64,000 bases of DNA. Origin: Agrobacterium tumefaciens (GTDB lineage: Bacteria > Pseudomonadota > Alphaproteobacteria > Rhizobiales > Rhizobiaceae). The translations under genes and the position numbers were made by a program. Shown in pieces: positions 26,861-36,088 of the stretch (position 1 is the first letter of the stretch; every line of letters begins with the position of its first letter). The stretch is from positions 1,833,501 to 1,897,500 of the forward strand of contig NZ_CP039904.1 of assembly GCF_005221385.1 (NCBI RefSeq). The letters are read 5' to 3'. Under the pieces are notes generated by a model, which was given only the letters and a program-made list of their open reading frames with translations, was not told where the DNA came from and searched no databases.

Positions 26861-27436
26861 ATGCAACCCGGAAAATCGGCACTATCAACGCAAATGAAAT
26901 CTTCCAAGAAAAGCCGGAAAACCCGTCCGGTGCGCCCCCTGACACTGCTTCAGCAACTTGCTACCATTCCCGAAAAGCTCTTCACCGGCGCTTTCCGGCA
27001 GCAATATGCCGCCTTGTGTTTTCGCCACGGCGATAACGGAAATGATGTTGAAATCCTTCTCGTCACATCGCGCACCAGCCAGCGCTGGATCATTCCGCGC
27101 GGATGGCCGATGAAACGCAAGAAGCCGCATGAGGCGGCGGCCATCGAGGCGTGGGAGGAGGCGGGCGTGCGCGGCCGGGTGAGAAAGGCAGCCATTGGCC
27201 GCTACACCTATCTGAAGATGCTCGACAATGGCGATGTCGTCCCGTGCATGGTCGATGTGTTTCAGATCGAGGTGACGGGTGCGGAAACGAGTTTCAAGGA
27301 ACGCGGCGAACGCCTGGTTGAATGGGTCCGTCCGGATGAGGCAGCGAGGCGCGTTCGGGAAATCGAACTGAAATCATTGCTGGTTGATTTCAAACCCAAG
27401 GGCAAAAGGAAAGACGGGGCGGGTGAGAGACCCTGA
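26861..27436 (+). CDS. Nudix hydrolase with degenerate Nudix box
   Basis: A protein of 191 aa. Residues about 55-160 are a Nudix fold of the diphosphoinositol-polyphosphate type (RWIIPRGWPMKRKKPHEA, AIEAWEEAGVRG). Compared with GX5EX7REUXEEXGU the first Glu is Lys and the Arg is Ile, while the EAWEE core is intact, so metal binding is probably kept. The start at 26861 has AGGCAGGG upstream; ATG 26894 (MKSSKKSRK) is the alternative. It is near the Pho box and may belong to phosphate or polyphosphate metabolism, which is inference. Confidence 0.75.
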   Translation: MQPGKSALSTQMKSSKKSRKTRPVRPLTLLQQLATIPEKLFTGAFRQQYAALCFRHGDNGNDVEILLVTSRTSQRWIIPRGWPMKRKKPHEAAAIEAWEEAGVRGRVRKAAIGRYTYLKMLDNGDVVPCMVDVFQIEVTGAETSFKERGERLVEWVRPDEAARRVREIELKSLLVDFKPKGKRKDGAGERP

Positions 27437-27538
27437 CAGGTCGCCGTGTTCTCCGTGAACAGAGCCTGGACCCTGTGCCGTAATGTCTTTGCAACATGGC
27501 ATACTCAATTTTGCCGGATGAATTTCATCAGGTGCATT

Positions 27539-27646
27539 ATGCGTTTATGTCGTGCCGCCATGCGGCTTCTTGGCCGCTACATCCATCCCATCATCGTGTT
27601 TGCCGTGCTTCTGGCAGGGCCGGCCACCATACTTCTGCTCCGGTAA
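27539..27646 (+). CDS. Possible small single-span membrane protein
   Basis: A 35-codon frame behind CAGGTG: Arg-rich N-terminus, then one hydrophobic helix (IIVFAVLLAGPATILLL). It ends 13 bases before an inverted repeat. Such short membrane proteins are common but homology was not testable here, so treat it as provisional. Confidence 0.3.
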   Translation: MRLCRAAMRLLGRYIHPIIVFAVLLAGPATILLLR

Positions 27647-27658
27647 GAACTGTCGCCC

Positions 27659-27696
27659 CATTGACGGGAAAAGCATTGCTGCCTCTCCCGTCAATG
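27659..27696. terminator. Inverted repeat between convergent genes
   Basis: CATTGACGGGA at 27659-27669 pairs perfectly with TCCCGTCAATG at 27686-27696 over a 16-base loop. It lies before the RND pump stop (27722) and after the Nudix side. There is no clear T-run, so it may be a factor-assisted terminator. Confidence 0.45.
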
Positions 27697-27721
27697 ACCG
27701 TCTTTAGAAAACCAAGGGGTT

Positions 27722-30700
27722 TCAGCCGGGCTGCGCCTCGCGGGTCTGGGCGGAGTGATCGGCCGTGCCCGCTTTTCCAGCCTCATCCGGTGCTTTTGGC
27801 AAAAGGTGGGCGAAACGCCTCGTGATACTGTCGATATAGGACAGGATGGTTGGCACGACGATCAGGGTGAGGAGGGTGGAGCTGATGAGGCCGCCGACCA
27901 CCGCATGCGCCATCGGCGCGCGCTGCGCACCGCCACCGCCGATGGCGAGCCCAAGCGGAATCATGCCGAAGATCATTGCAAGCGTTGTCATGATGATCGG
28001 CCGGAATCGGATGACACCGGCGTTCGCCAGCGCTTCGTTGAGGGAAAGCCCGCGTTTTCTCTCCCTGTTGGCGAAATCGACCAGCAGGATGCCATTCTTG
28101 GTGACGAGGCCCATCAGCATGATGAAGCCGATCAAAGAAAACATGTTGATCGTGCTGCCGGCCACCATCAGCCCCAGAAGGACGCCGGCCAGCGAGAGCG
28201 GCAAAGAGGCCATGATGGCGAGCGGTTGCAGGAAGCTGCCGAATTGCGAGGCAAGCACGATGTAGATGAAAATAACCGCCATGATGAGCGCCTTGACCAT
28301 GTGGCCAATCGTCTCCTGCATGGTCTCGGCCTCGCCGCCGAAGCGGATGCGGTAACCATCCGGCAGATCGCGGGCAGCGGTCAGGCTCTGCAGGGCATTG
28401 GTCACATCGCCTAGCGTGCGGCCGGCAATGTTGGCCGAAACCAGCACCTCGCGGCGATTGTCGATGCGGCGGATTTCAGCCGGTGCCGGCGCGGTGCCGA
28501 TCTCGGCCACCTGATCGAGACGTACCATCACGGGCGTGCCATTCGATGCCGTGCGGCCGGTCGCGATCATCAATTCGCCGAGGGTTGCGGCATCGGAGCG
28601 CCGTTCGCCGGGAAGGCGCACGACGATGTCATAGCTGTTGCCGCCCGTATCCGTCCATTTCGACACATCTTCGCCACCGATGAGCGGAGAGAGGGCAGTG
28701 GCCAGATCTGCGCGGGAAATGCCGAGATCGCTCGCCGCCTCGCGTTTCAGACGGACGGAAAGGACCGAGGTCACGTTGCGGGCGCTGGAATTCACATCCA
28801 CAAGGCCGGGGATCGTTTTCATATCCTCCACCAGACCTGCGGCTATTTTTTCAAGGACGGCGCGGTCGTCACCGAGGATGCTGAGCTGCACCGGGCTTTC
28901 ACCGCCGCCAAGGCCGTTCTGAAGGATCGCGACCTCTATGCCTGGTACGGCTGACAGGCGCTTGCGGATCGGTTCAGCCAGCATCGCGGGTGTCTGCGTT
29001 CGCGCTTCCAGCGGCACCAGCCCCACCAGCACGGCGGCGCGCTGCTTGCCCGCCGCACCACCGGTGTTGATGGTGGAATAGAGCGTCTCGACTTCGGGGA
29101 ACTCCCTCAGTGCCTTCTCGACCTGTCGGACCTTCGCCGTTGTGTAATCCAGCGAGGAACCGGCTGGCGCCGTAACGGTAATCTGGAAGCGGCCTTCATC
29201 GGTGTTCGGCACGAATTCCGTGCCGACCAGCGGCACCATGAACAGGCTGCCGATGAAGATGCCGATGGTGGTGAGCAGCGTGATGAGCCGGTGGCGCAAT
29301 GTCCAGCCGATCACATGCCGATATTGTTCGGCCAGCCATTCGAAACCATGATCGAAGCGCGTAATCAACCGTCCGATTGGCCCGCGTCTGGCATCGGGCT
29401 GCGCATCCGGGTCGTACCAGACGCTCGAAAGCATCGGATCAAGCGTGAAGGCGACGAAGAGCGAGATCAGCACCGCAGCCGACACCGTGACGCCGAATTC
29501 ATAGAAGAACCGACCGATGATGCCGTCCATGAAGGCAACCGGCAGGAAAACCGCCACGATGGTTGCGGTTGTCGCAATCACTGCAAGGCCGATTTCGTTG
29601 GTGCCGTCGAGCGCCGCGCGGATATGGGATTTGCCCATATGCAGATGACGGGTGATGTTCTCGCGCACGACGATAGCGTCATCCACCAGAATGCCGATGG
29701 AGAGTGTCAGTGCCAAAAGGCTGAGCGTATTGAGGGTGAAACCAAGAAAATCGATGACGGCAAGCGTACCGATGATGGCGATTGGCAGTGTCAGGCCGGT
29801 GATGACCGTGCTGCGCCAGGAATTCAAAAACAGGAAAACGATGGCGATGGCGAGCGCTGCCCCTTCGATCAGTGTCGTCTGCACCTGACCGACGGATTCC
29901 CGAATGGGCGTGGAGGTGTCGGTGACGATCCGCAATTGGACATTCTGTGTGGCCAGCTCGGTATTGAGTTGCTGGAGACGGTTCCTCACATCCGTCACGA
30001 CCTGAACCGTGTTGGCGTCCTGAACCTTGACGATATCTATCGCCAGTGCCGTCTGGCCGTTATAGAGGGCGCGGCTTTCGGCATCGACCGCTCCTTCGGA
30101 AACCGTGGCGACGTCGCGGAGCAGGATCGCCGCGCCACCGCGTCTTGTCACCACCATGTCCAGCAGCGCCTGCGGCTCCTCGACGCGACCCCGAACCTGG
30201 ATCGTGCGTTCGGACACGGGATCGACGATGCTGCCGGCCGGGCTGTTGCCGTTGCCGGTGCGCAGCGCGTTCACCACCTCGTTGATGCCGACCCCGAGCG
30301 CCCGCATGCGTGTTTCGTCTATAGCAACGTCGATCTGTCGTTTGCGGCCACCCACCAGCGTCGCCTGTCCGACACCTGCCACGGTGGTCAGCTGGCGCAC
30401 CACCTTGCGGTCGGCAAGGGTGGTGAGCGCCGGCACATCGAGCGACGTCGAACTGATTGCCAGGGACAGGATAGGTTCGGCGGCGGGATCGAAACGGGAG
30501 ACGACCGGCTTCTTGGCGTCTTCCGGCAAGTTCGCCTCGATGGCGGCGACCTTGTCGCGCACATCCTGCGCGGCGGCGGCTCCCTGTACCTCGAGCTTGA
30601 ATTTCACGACGACCACGGAGCGCCCCTCATAAGAGGTCGAGGTGATCTCATCCAGACCGCCAATGGCGTTCAGCGCATCCTCGACCGGGCGTGTCACTTC

Positions 30701-30883
30701 GGTCTCCACGGTCTCCGGCGTCGCGCCTGGATAGGTGGTGACCACCACCACGACGGGCACGTCGACATTGGGATATTGATCCAGCCCCAACCGTTGCAGC
30801 GAAAAAATGCCCATGACCAGCAATGTGACCATCATCATGGTGGCAAAGACGGGATGGGAGACGGATATACGGGTCAAAAACAT
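27722..30883 (-). CDS. RND-family multidrug efflux transporter (HAE-1)
   Basis: An inner-membrane proton-driven pump of 1053 aa, the AcrB/MdtB type. [18 protein letters not shown] is helix 1, [15 protein letters not shown] is the start of the porter domain, and helix 4 carries the relay residues in [20 protein letters not shown]. The duplicate half repeats the pattern with [14 protein letters not shown]. It starts 1 base after the membrane-fusion gene. No outer-membrane channel is encoded nearby, so it must use a TolC-like protein from elsewhere. Confidence 0.94.
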   Translation of the reverse strand: MFLTRISVSHPVFATMMMVTLLVMGIFSLQRLGLDQYPNVDVPVVVVVTTYPGATPETVETEVTRPVEDALNAIGGLDEITSTSYEGRSVVVVKFKLEVQGAAAAQDVRDKVAAIEANLPEDAKKPVVSRFDPAAEPILSLAISSTSLDVPALTTLADRKVVRQLTTVAGVGQATLVGGRKRQIDVAIDETRMRALGVGINEVVNALRTGNGNSPAGSIVDPVSERTIQVRGRVEEPQALLDMVVTRRGGAAILLRDVATVSEGAVDAESRALYNGQTALAIDIVKVQDANTVQVVTDVRNRLQQLNTELATQNVQLRIVTDTSTPIRESVGQVQTTLIEGAALAIAIVFLFLNSWRSTVITGLTLPIAIIGTLAVIDFLGFTLNTLSLLALTLSIGILVDDAIVVRENITRHLHMGKSHIRAALDGTNEIGLAVIATTATIVAVFLPVAFMDGIIGRFFYEFGVTVSAAVLISLFVAFTLDPMLSSVWYDPDAQPDARRGPIGRLITRFDHGFEWLAEQYRHVIGWTLRHRLITLLTTIGIFIGSLFMVPLVGTEFVPNTDEGRFQITVTAPAGSSLDYTTAKVRQVEKALREFPEVETLYSTINTGGAAGKQRAAVLVGLVPLEARTQTPAMLAEPIRKRLSAVPGIEVAILQNGLGGGESPVQLSILGDDRAVLEKIAAGLVEDMKTIPGLVDVNSSARNVTSVLSVRLKREAASDLGISRADLATALSPLIGGEDVSKWTDTGGNSYDIVVRLPGERRSDAATLGELMIATGRTASNGTPVMVRLDQVAEIGTAPAPAEIRRIDNRREVLVSANIAGRTLGDVTNALQSLTAARDLPDGYRIRFGGEAETMQETIGHMVKALIMAVIFIYIVLASQFGSFLQPLAIMASLPLSLAGVLLGLMVAGSTINMFSLIGFIMLMGLVTKNGILLVDFANRERKRGLSLNEALANAGVIRFRPIIMTTLAMIFGMIPLGLAIGGGGAQRAPMAHAVVGGLISSTLLTLIVVPTILSYIDSITRRFAHLLPKAPDEAGKAGTADHSAQTREAQPG

Positions 30884-30884
30884 T

Positions 30885-32033
30885 TCAGCCTGCCTTATCG
30901 ATGGTCACTGCCATGTCCGGCTGCAATTCCGGAAGCGGTGCAGTCAGGATCGTTTCACCATCCTTCAGGCCCGTGGCGATCTCGATCAGGCTGCCGCCGT
31001 GCCAGCGTGATCCCAGCGCCACCGTCTGGCGGCGCAAATGGCCGTCCGTCACCTTAAGCACGTGGTAGCCGGTTTCATCCTTGCGAAGTGCGATGGCGGG
31101 AACCACGAGCGCATCGTTTTTTTCACGCACGAGGATTGATCCGCTGGCAAACATTCCGCCCCACAGCCGGCCGTCACCATTGACGAGACGCAGATAGACG
31201 GTGACGAAACGTGTGCCATCCTCGGCAACCGGGCTGATACGCTCGACGGTGCTTTTGACGGTCTGGCCAACGAGGCCGTCAATCTCCAGTTCCGCTGTCT
31301 GGCCAACGGTCACACGGGGAATATCGCGGGTGGCGACGAGAACCTTCGCTTCCAGAACGCTGGTATCGACCAGTGTGAGAAGCTCGCCATCGGCGCTGAC
31401 GCGCGCGCCTGCTTCGGCCAGCCGGCGGGTGACGGTACCACTGAAAGGCGCGCGGATTTCCGCGTTGCTAAGGGCGAGGCGGGCGATATCCATCTGTGCC
31501 GAAAGGCTTTGAACCCTCGCTGTTTTCACCACGACATCGCTTTTCGCCTTGTCCAGCTGTTCCGCCGACGTGATGTTTTTGGTGGCAAGCTGTTCGGTTC
31601 TCGTCAGTGCCAGCATCGCCAGTGTCAGTTCGGCCTCGGCCGCGTCCCTGTCGCTTTGCCGTTGCAGCAGCGCCGCTTGCAGATCATCGGTTTCAAAGCG
31701 CACCAGCACATCACCGGCCCGCACCGCCTGTCCGTCCCGGATGTTCACCTCCAGAATTTTCCCGGCCTCGCGGGCGCGGATCACGATTCGGCTGACCGGC
31801 TGAAGTTCGCCGCTGATGCTGAGCTTCTCCACCATCTGGCGCGTGCCGATCTTCGCCGTTTCCGCAGCCGTCAGTTCGAAGGGAATGCCGGCCGGGCTCA
31901 GGAGGCTGGCCTCGACAATTCCCTTGACGCGTTCATTCGCATCGACGCTGCCGCGCGCCGGGTCGAGTGCAGTAACGACGAGAGCGCAGCCCGCAAGCGC
32001 GATCCCGGCCTTGATGCTTCTCTTCACCCACAT
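30885..32033 (-). CDS. RND efflux periplasmic adaptor (membrane fusion protein)
   Basis: 382 aa from an ATG at 32033 behind GGAAGGA; the open frame to 32207 is not used. The N-terminus has a signal or anchor segment (IKAGIALAGCALVV). The lipoyl halves (VNIRDGQAVRAGDVLVRFE and IRAPFSGTVTRRLAEAGARV) flank a coiled hairpin, and a beta-barrel follows. It links the RND pump to an outer-membrane channel. It is the first gene of the pump operon and diverges from the response regulator at 32222, so 32034-32221 holds both promoters. Confidence 0.92.
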   Translation of the reverse strand: MWVKRSIKAGIALAGCALVVTALDPARGSVDANERVKGIVEASLLSPAGIPFELTAAETAKIGTRQMVEKLSISGELQPVSRIVIRAREAGKILEVNIRDGQAVRAGDVLVRFETDDLQAALLQRQSDRDAAEAELTLAMLALTRTEQLATKNITSAEQLDKAKSDVVVKTARVQSLSAQMDIARLALSNAEIRAPFSGTVTRRLAEAGARVSADGELLTLVDTSVLEAKVLVATRDIPRVTVGQTAELEIDGLVGQTVKSTVERISPVAEDGTRFVTVYLRLVNGDGRLWGGMFASGSILVREKNDALVVPAIALRKDETGYHVLKVTDGHLRRQTVALGSRWHGGSLIEIATGLKDGETILTAPLPELQPDMAVTIDKAG

Positions 32034-32129
32034 AATACAATCCTTCCACACAAAGCTCTTCCGGTAACGGCTCACCGAGCTGTCACGTCGCCCGTTATTC
32101 AGGCGGATGGTGTCTGGATAGGGGGCCAT

Positions 32130-32181
32130 AATTGCAGCAGCATTACCCTGCCGCATCGTCTTCGCCGCAATACTGCCGCAA
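32130..32181. promoter_or_regulatory. Candidate response-regulator operators between pump and regulator
   Basis: TTGCAGCAGCATT (32132-32144) and AATACTGCCGCAA (32169-32181) are versions of one motif in opposite orientation. The second follows GCCGCAATA, giving CCGCAA direct repeats 10 bases apart, a spacing typical for OmpR/PhoB-class regulators. A third copy, AATGCTGCCGCAA, lies before the DUF3313 gene (34266-34278). Confidence 0.55.
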
Positions 32182-32221
32182 CCTTTCTGGCAGACAACGG
32201 CTGGCAAAGGGACGGTGACAT

Positions 32222-32896
32222 ATGAGACTTCTGTTGATCGAAGATGAAAAAGAAATGGCGGATGCGCTGTCGGCGACGCTCGGCAAGCAGGGCATCATCA
32301 TCGACCATACGATGCGGTTAGGTGACGCGATGGAGTTGACGCGCCAGCATGTTTACGACACCATCCTGCTTGACCGCCGGCTGCCGGATGGTGAAGGGCT
32401 TGCGCTCATCCCGAAACTGCGTCGCGCCGGCGTCGATACGCCGATCATCCTGCTTACCGCGATGAACGAACCGGAGGACCGCATCGCGGGACTGGATGGC
32501 GGCGCGGACGATTATCTGGGCAAGCCGTTTCTCATCGGCGAGCTTCTGGCGCGGGTGCGCGCGGTTTTGAGACGGCCGGCAAGCCTTGCACCGGCCCAGA
32601 TAGCCGCCGGTCGGATCGTGATCGATCCGCTGCATCTCAGCGTCACCATCAATTCGCTTCCCCTCGATCTTCCAAGACGCGAGCTTCTGGTTCTCGTCGC
32701 GCTCGCCAAACGCAAAGGCAAGTCGGTGCTGCGCTCGACGCTCGAGGCGGCCGTCTACAATTACGAGGAGGAAATCCAGTCCAATGCGCTCGACGCGCAT
32801 ATATCGCGACTGCGCAAACGCCTGCTCGACGCCTCTGCCGGTGTGAGCGTGCATAATATTCGCGGCATCGGTTATCTGCTCAAGGAGGATGCATGA
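32222..32896 (+). CDS. OmpR-family response regulator
   Basis: 224 aa. The receiver has acidic residues in EDEKE, the phospho-accepting Asp51 in LLDRRLPDGEG, Thr in LLTAMNE and Lys in YLGKPF. The C-terminal winged helix is the Trans_reg_C type (ALDAHISRLRKRLLD and IRGIGYLLKEDA). It overlaps the kinase start by four bases (ATGA) and diverges from the RND pump genes, which are its likely target. Confidence 0.94.
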   Translation: MRLLLIEDEKEMADALSATLGKQGIIIDHTMRLGDAMELTRQHVYDTILLDRRLPDGEGLALIPKLRRAGVDTPIILLTAMNEPEDRIAGLDGGADDYLGKPFLIGELLARVRAVLRRPASLAPAQIAAGRIVIDPLHLSVTINSLPLDLPRRELLVLVALAKRKGKSVLRSTLEAAVYNYEEEIQSNALDAHISRLRKRLLDASAGVSVHNIRGIGYLLKEDA

Positions 32897-34230
32897 AGGC
32901 GCAGGGTAAATCCAATCCGTCCCTTTGGTGGCAATTGAGCTGGCAGCTCAGCATCGTCGTCTCCGCCATGATCGCCGTCGTCATCATCGGGCTTTGTGTT
33001 TACGGGGTGATGCGGGTCTCTCCCAATATCGGGCTTTGGGAGGATCTGTCTGCGACACTCGACGAGTCGCTTTCGCTCGATCCGCAGAAGGGGCTCGTCA
33101 TCACCGAGGGGCCGGCGCTGAAGGCCCTCAAGGCGGAGAATGAAGAACTCTGGTTCGTTGCCTCGACGCTGGATGGTCAATCCGTGACCTATGGCGCTGT
33201 GCCAGCGGTCTATGCCGAGCTATCGCGTTACGCCCATCTGATGATGGACGCTGATATTCGCGGCGGCGCCGGCATATCCGAGGTCGCGTTGTCTGAAAGT
33301 CTCGATACGGCATCTGGGCCGCTGAGGGTCATGTTCGGCGGAACCTCCCATATCAGCGCGTCGTTTCTGACGCTTCTTCTCGGCACTTATCCGATCTATG
33401 TTCCGCTGCTGGCGGTTATCCTGCCTGCGGTGTTCTTGTCCGTGCCGCGCATCGTGCGCCAGGCGCTCGCCGGTCTCAGTTCCGTCGCCCGGAAAGCCCC
33501 GGAGATCGACCCGCGCCGGGCGGGCTCGAAGCTGCCCGTCGAGGATGTGCCGCGGGAAGTCGTGCCGCTTATCGTGTCTTTCAACAGCATCCTCGAACGG
33601 CTCGAGCAGCAGTTCCGGGCGCGGCAACGGTTTCTCATCGATGCGGCGCATGAACTCAGAACACCGATCGCCATCATGCAGACCCGGATTGAGGGTCTGC
33701 CGGAAGGGCCGGAACGGCAGCGCCTTATGGAGGATGTCGCGCGGCTTGGTGAAACCGCGGAACAGCTTCTGGCCGTCGAGCGAAATGATCAGGTACATGA
33801 CCGATGGGAGACGGTCGATCTCGTCGAAATCGCCCGTACGGTCGTTGCCGATCTGGCGCCGCTGGCGCTGTCGGCGGGTTACGATATTTCCTTTGACACG
33901 CAGATCGCGCACTACGAGATGCAGGGCAACCCGTTCGCTTTGCCACGCGCCGTCAGCAATATCGTGCGCAACGCCATCGACCATGGAGCAAACAGAGGGA
34001 TGATCCATGTCTCGGTTCTCGCAAACGGCGAAATTGCGATTTCCGATGAAGGGCAGGGCATAGCCGAAGACCAGCAGGAGCGGATATTCGAGCCATTTTA
34101 TCGCGTGACGCCACGAAGCACGGGAGCAGGTCTGGGTCTCAGTCTCGTCAAGCAGATCGTCGCTGACCACAATGGACGTGTCCTTTTGGAAAGCTCCGCC
34201 TTCGGAAGCACATTCCGGCTCTGCTTCTGA
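32893..34230 (+). CDS. Membrane sensor histidine kinase
   Basis: 445 aa. One membrane segment spans about 20-40 and a second 160-185, enclosing a periplasmic sensor of about 120 residues. HAMP-like linker follows. The phospho-accepting His253 lies in DAAHELRTPIA. The ATPase has NIVRNAIDHG (N box), DEGQGI (G1) and GAGLGLSLVK (G2). It is coupled to the response regulator. The signal is unknown; a toxic compound or envelope stress is plausible given the efflux neighbour. Confidence 0.94.
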   Translation: MKAQGKSNPSLWWQLSWQLSIVVSAMIAVVIIGLCVYGVMRVSPNIGLWEDLSATLDESLSLDPQKGLVITEGPALKALKAENEELWFVASTLDGQSVTYGAVPAVYAELSRYAHLMMDADIRGGAGISEVALSESLDTASGPLRVMFGGTSHISASFLTLLLGTYPIYVPLLAVILPAVFLSVPRIVRQALAGLSSVARKAPEIDPRRAGSKLPVEDVPREVVPLIVSFNSILERLEQQFRARQRFLIDAAHELRTPIAIMQTRIEGLPEGPERQRLMEDVARLGETAEQLLAVERNDQVHDRWETVDLVEIARTVVADLAPLALSAGYDISFDTQIAHYEMQGNPFALPRAVSNIVRNAIDHGANRGMIHVSVLANGEIAISDEGQGIAEDQQERIFEPFYRVTPRSTGAGLGLSLVKQIVADHNGRVLLESSAFGSTFRLCF

Positions 34231-34264
34231 TCGCGATTTTTGCAACGCCCCCGGACTGTGATTG

Positions 34265-34280
34265 TAATGCTGCCGCAATT
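34265..34280 (+). promoter_or_regulatory. Candidate response-regulator operator before the DUF3313 gene
   Basis: TAATGCTGCCGCAATT contains AATGCTGCCGCAA, one base different from AATACTGCCGCAA in front of the pump/regulator pair. It lies 55 bases before the lipoprotein start. This suggests the lipoprotein gene is in the same regulon. Confidence 0.5.
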
Positions 34281-34334
34281 TTAGCTGTCGTAGCGTGTGG
34301 GGCACAGGAAATCTTTCCAACCGGAGCACATGCA

Positions 34335-35213
34335 ATGAAACACCAGCGGAATCCGTTCGTCACGGCCAGCGGCGGCAAAGTTGCGCGCAGCCGCAGCGCC
34401 ACCTTCGCCACCTTGCCTCTTGCCATCATCATGTCCGGCTGTGCCTCCGTTCCGCTGCAGGAGGGCGGTACGCTGACATCCTATGCGCAGCTCAGCCCCG
34501 CCAAGGGCAAGTTCACCAAGACCAGAACCTTCGTGGATGCCAAGGGCTTGGCAGCGGTTAAAACCGTCGCCATCGTGCCTACCACGTTTTCCTTCACCGC
34601 CTCGTCGCGGGTCACATCGGAAAAAGACCGCGCGCTTGTGTCCAATGCGCTCGATCGCGCCATCTGCGTGGCGCTCAGTGACAAATACCGGATCGCCGCT
34701 CTTGGCCAGCCGGCGGATATGACGGTGCGCACCGTCATCACCGATCTGGTGCCGACCGACAAGACCATGGCGGGGGTTTCAACCGCCGTATCGCTCGGCA
34801 GCAACTTTGTCCTGCCGGTCGGCGTGCCGCGATTGCCGGTGGGCCTCGGCGGCCTGGCGGTCGAGTCGGAGGCGGTGGACAGTACCGGTGTCCAGCGCGC
34901 CGCCGCCGTCTGGTCGAAGGGTGCCAATTCCTTCACCGACAGTGCCCGTGTTTCGGAAATCGGCGATGCCTATGGGCTTGCCTCTGACTTCGCCAATTAT
35001 TTCGCCCGCATCCTCGTCAAAGGCAAGACCTCCGAAGGACTGGATATTTCGATCCCGTCGGGCCACCGCATGCGCTCGGCCCTCGGCGGCAAGCCGAAAT
35101 ATGCCGAATGCGATGCCTATGGCCGGTCACGGGGTTTGCAGGGCATGGTGGCCGATCAATTCGGCGCACCGCCCGAATGGACGGATAAGCAGGCAAAGGC
35201 CGCTTCGCGATAG
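34335..35213 (+). CDS. DUF3313-family lipoprotein
   Basis: 292 aa. After a long basic leader, the lipobox IMSGCAS places the lipidated Cys near residue 36, so it is a membrane-anchored periplasmic protein. GTLTSYAQLSP, FTKTRTFVDAKGLAAVKTVAIVPT and the following region match DUF3313, whose function is unknown. The C-terminal part is not distinctive. It lies just downstream of the two-component genes and shares a candidate operator, so it may act with the efflux pump or in envelope stress. Confidence 0.75.
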   Translation: MKHQRNPFVTASGGKVARSRSATFATLPLAIIMSGCASVPLQEGGTLTSYAQLSPAKGKFTKTRTFVDAKGLAAVKTVAIVPTTFSFTASSRVTSEKDRALVSNALDRAICVALSDKYRIAALGQPADMTVRTVITDLVPTDKTMAGVSTAVSLGSNFVLPVGVPRLPVGLGGLAVESEAVDSTGVQRAAAVWSKGANSFTDSARVSEIGDAYGLASDFANYFARILVKGKTSEGLDISIPSGHRMRSALGGKPKYAECDAYGRSRGLQGMVADQFGAPPEWTDKQAKAASR

Positions 35214-35215
35214 AA

Positions 35216-36088
35216 TCAGCAGGGCTTGTGCGCACCCGTCTTTGCCGTGTTGGCGGGACGGGCGGCCTGCGCCCATAATGCCTGCGCCATCGTCTTGAGC
35301 AGCAACGATTCCGCCCATCTGTCGGTGGAATCGTTGCCGTCCCGGTCGGTAATCGCATAGGGGCGGGGGCCGAGTTCGCAGGTGAAGATCAGCTCGGCAT
35401 TATCAGGCGCGCGCGATCGCCAGTGCCGGAAACCATAGTCCCACCAGTCCAGAAAAAGATCGACCCATGGCCGGTGATGGGCAAAGGAAATCTCGATCTG
35501 GATTTGCTCGCAGGAGCCGATGCGTCCGTGAAAGGCCTGCGCATTATGAAGGATGCGCTGAATCTGTCTCTGGCTCTCGTCTTCCTCCGTAAAGGCGAAT
35601 TCGCGGGCAACGAGATAATGGGACAGATCGGCCAGAAGCGGCAGATCGGGTCGTTGTTCGAGCAGGTCCAGCGTGAATGGGAGATCGCTGGTGATGCGAT
35701 TGCGGTGGGTCTCGATGAAGACGGGAACGCCCGCCTCTTCGGCAAGCCGCATCCAGCCGTCGAGAAGCGGCAGGCAATCTTCTACTCGGCGCGGGCGGAT
35801 GTCGGCCTGCAGATCGATATGGCTGACCGGAAACTCCTTCGCCAGTTCCAGCGTGTGGCGCAGGTCGTCGACATGACGCGGAAAACAGACACCTTCGATC
35901 CGAAGGCCTGTGCCGCTGATAGCCTCATGGAGACGCAGCACGTCGGCACGGTTGGTGTAATGCGCGCTGATGCCGTCGAAGCCGGTTTCGGCAATCCGGG
36001 CGATGTTTTCCTCAAGGGTCGGCTCATGGCCGTCGCGGCGCAAGCGTTCCATGGCCCAGAGCGATTGAAAGACGAGCAGCTTCTGCAT
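35216..36088 (-). CDS. Sugar phosphate isomerase/epimerase-like TIM barrel
   Basis: 290 aa of the AP-endonuclease-2/xylose-isomerase-like family. Metal ligands are suggested by FIETHRNR, LLADLSHY and FTCELGP with conserved Glu, Asp and His. It resembles inosose or sugar isomerases used in inositol-type catabolism. The start overlaps the stop of the reductase gene by one base and the stop lies 2 bases from the convergent lipoprotein gene. It is the last gene of the Moc-like cluster, in a role like that of MocC. Confidence 0.72.
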   Translation of the reverse strand: MQKLLVFQSLWAMERLRRDGHEPTLEENIARIAETGFDGISAHYTNRADVLRLHEAISGTGLRIEGVCFPRHVDDLRHTLELAKEFPVSHIDLQADIRPRRVEDCLPLLDGWMRLAEEAGVPVFIETHRNRITSDLPFTLDLLEQRPDLPLLADLSHYLVAREFAFTEEDESQRQIQRILHNAQAFHGRIGSCEQIQIEISFAHHRPWVDLFLDWWDYGFRHWRSRAPDNAELIFTCELGPRPYAITDRDGNDSTDRWAESLLLKTMAQALWAQAARPANTAKTGAHKPC

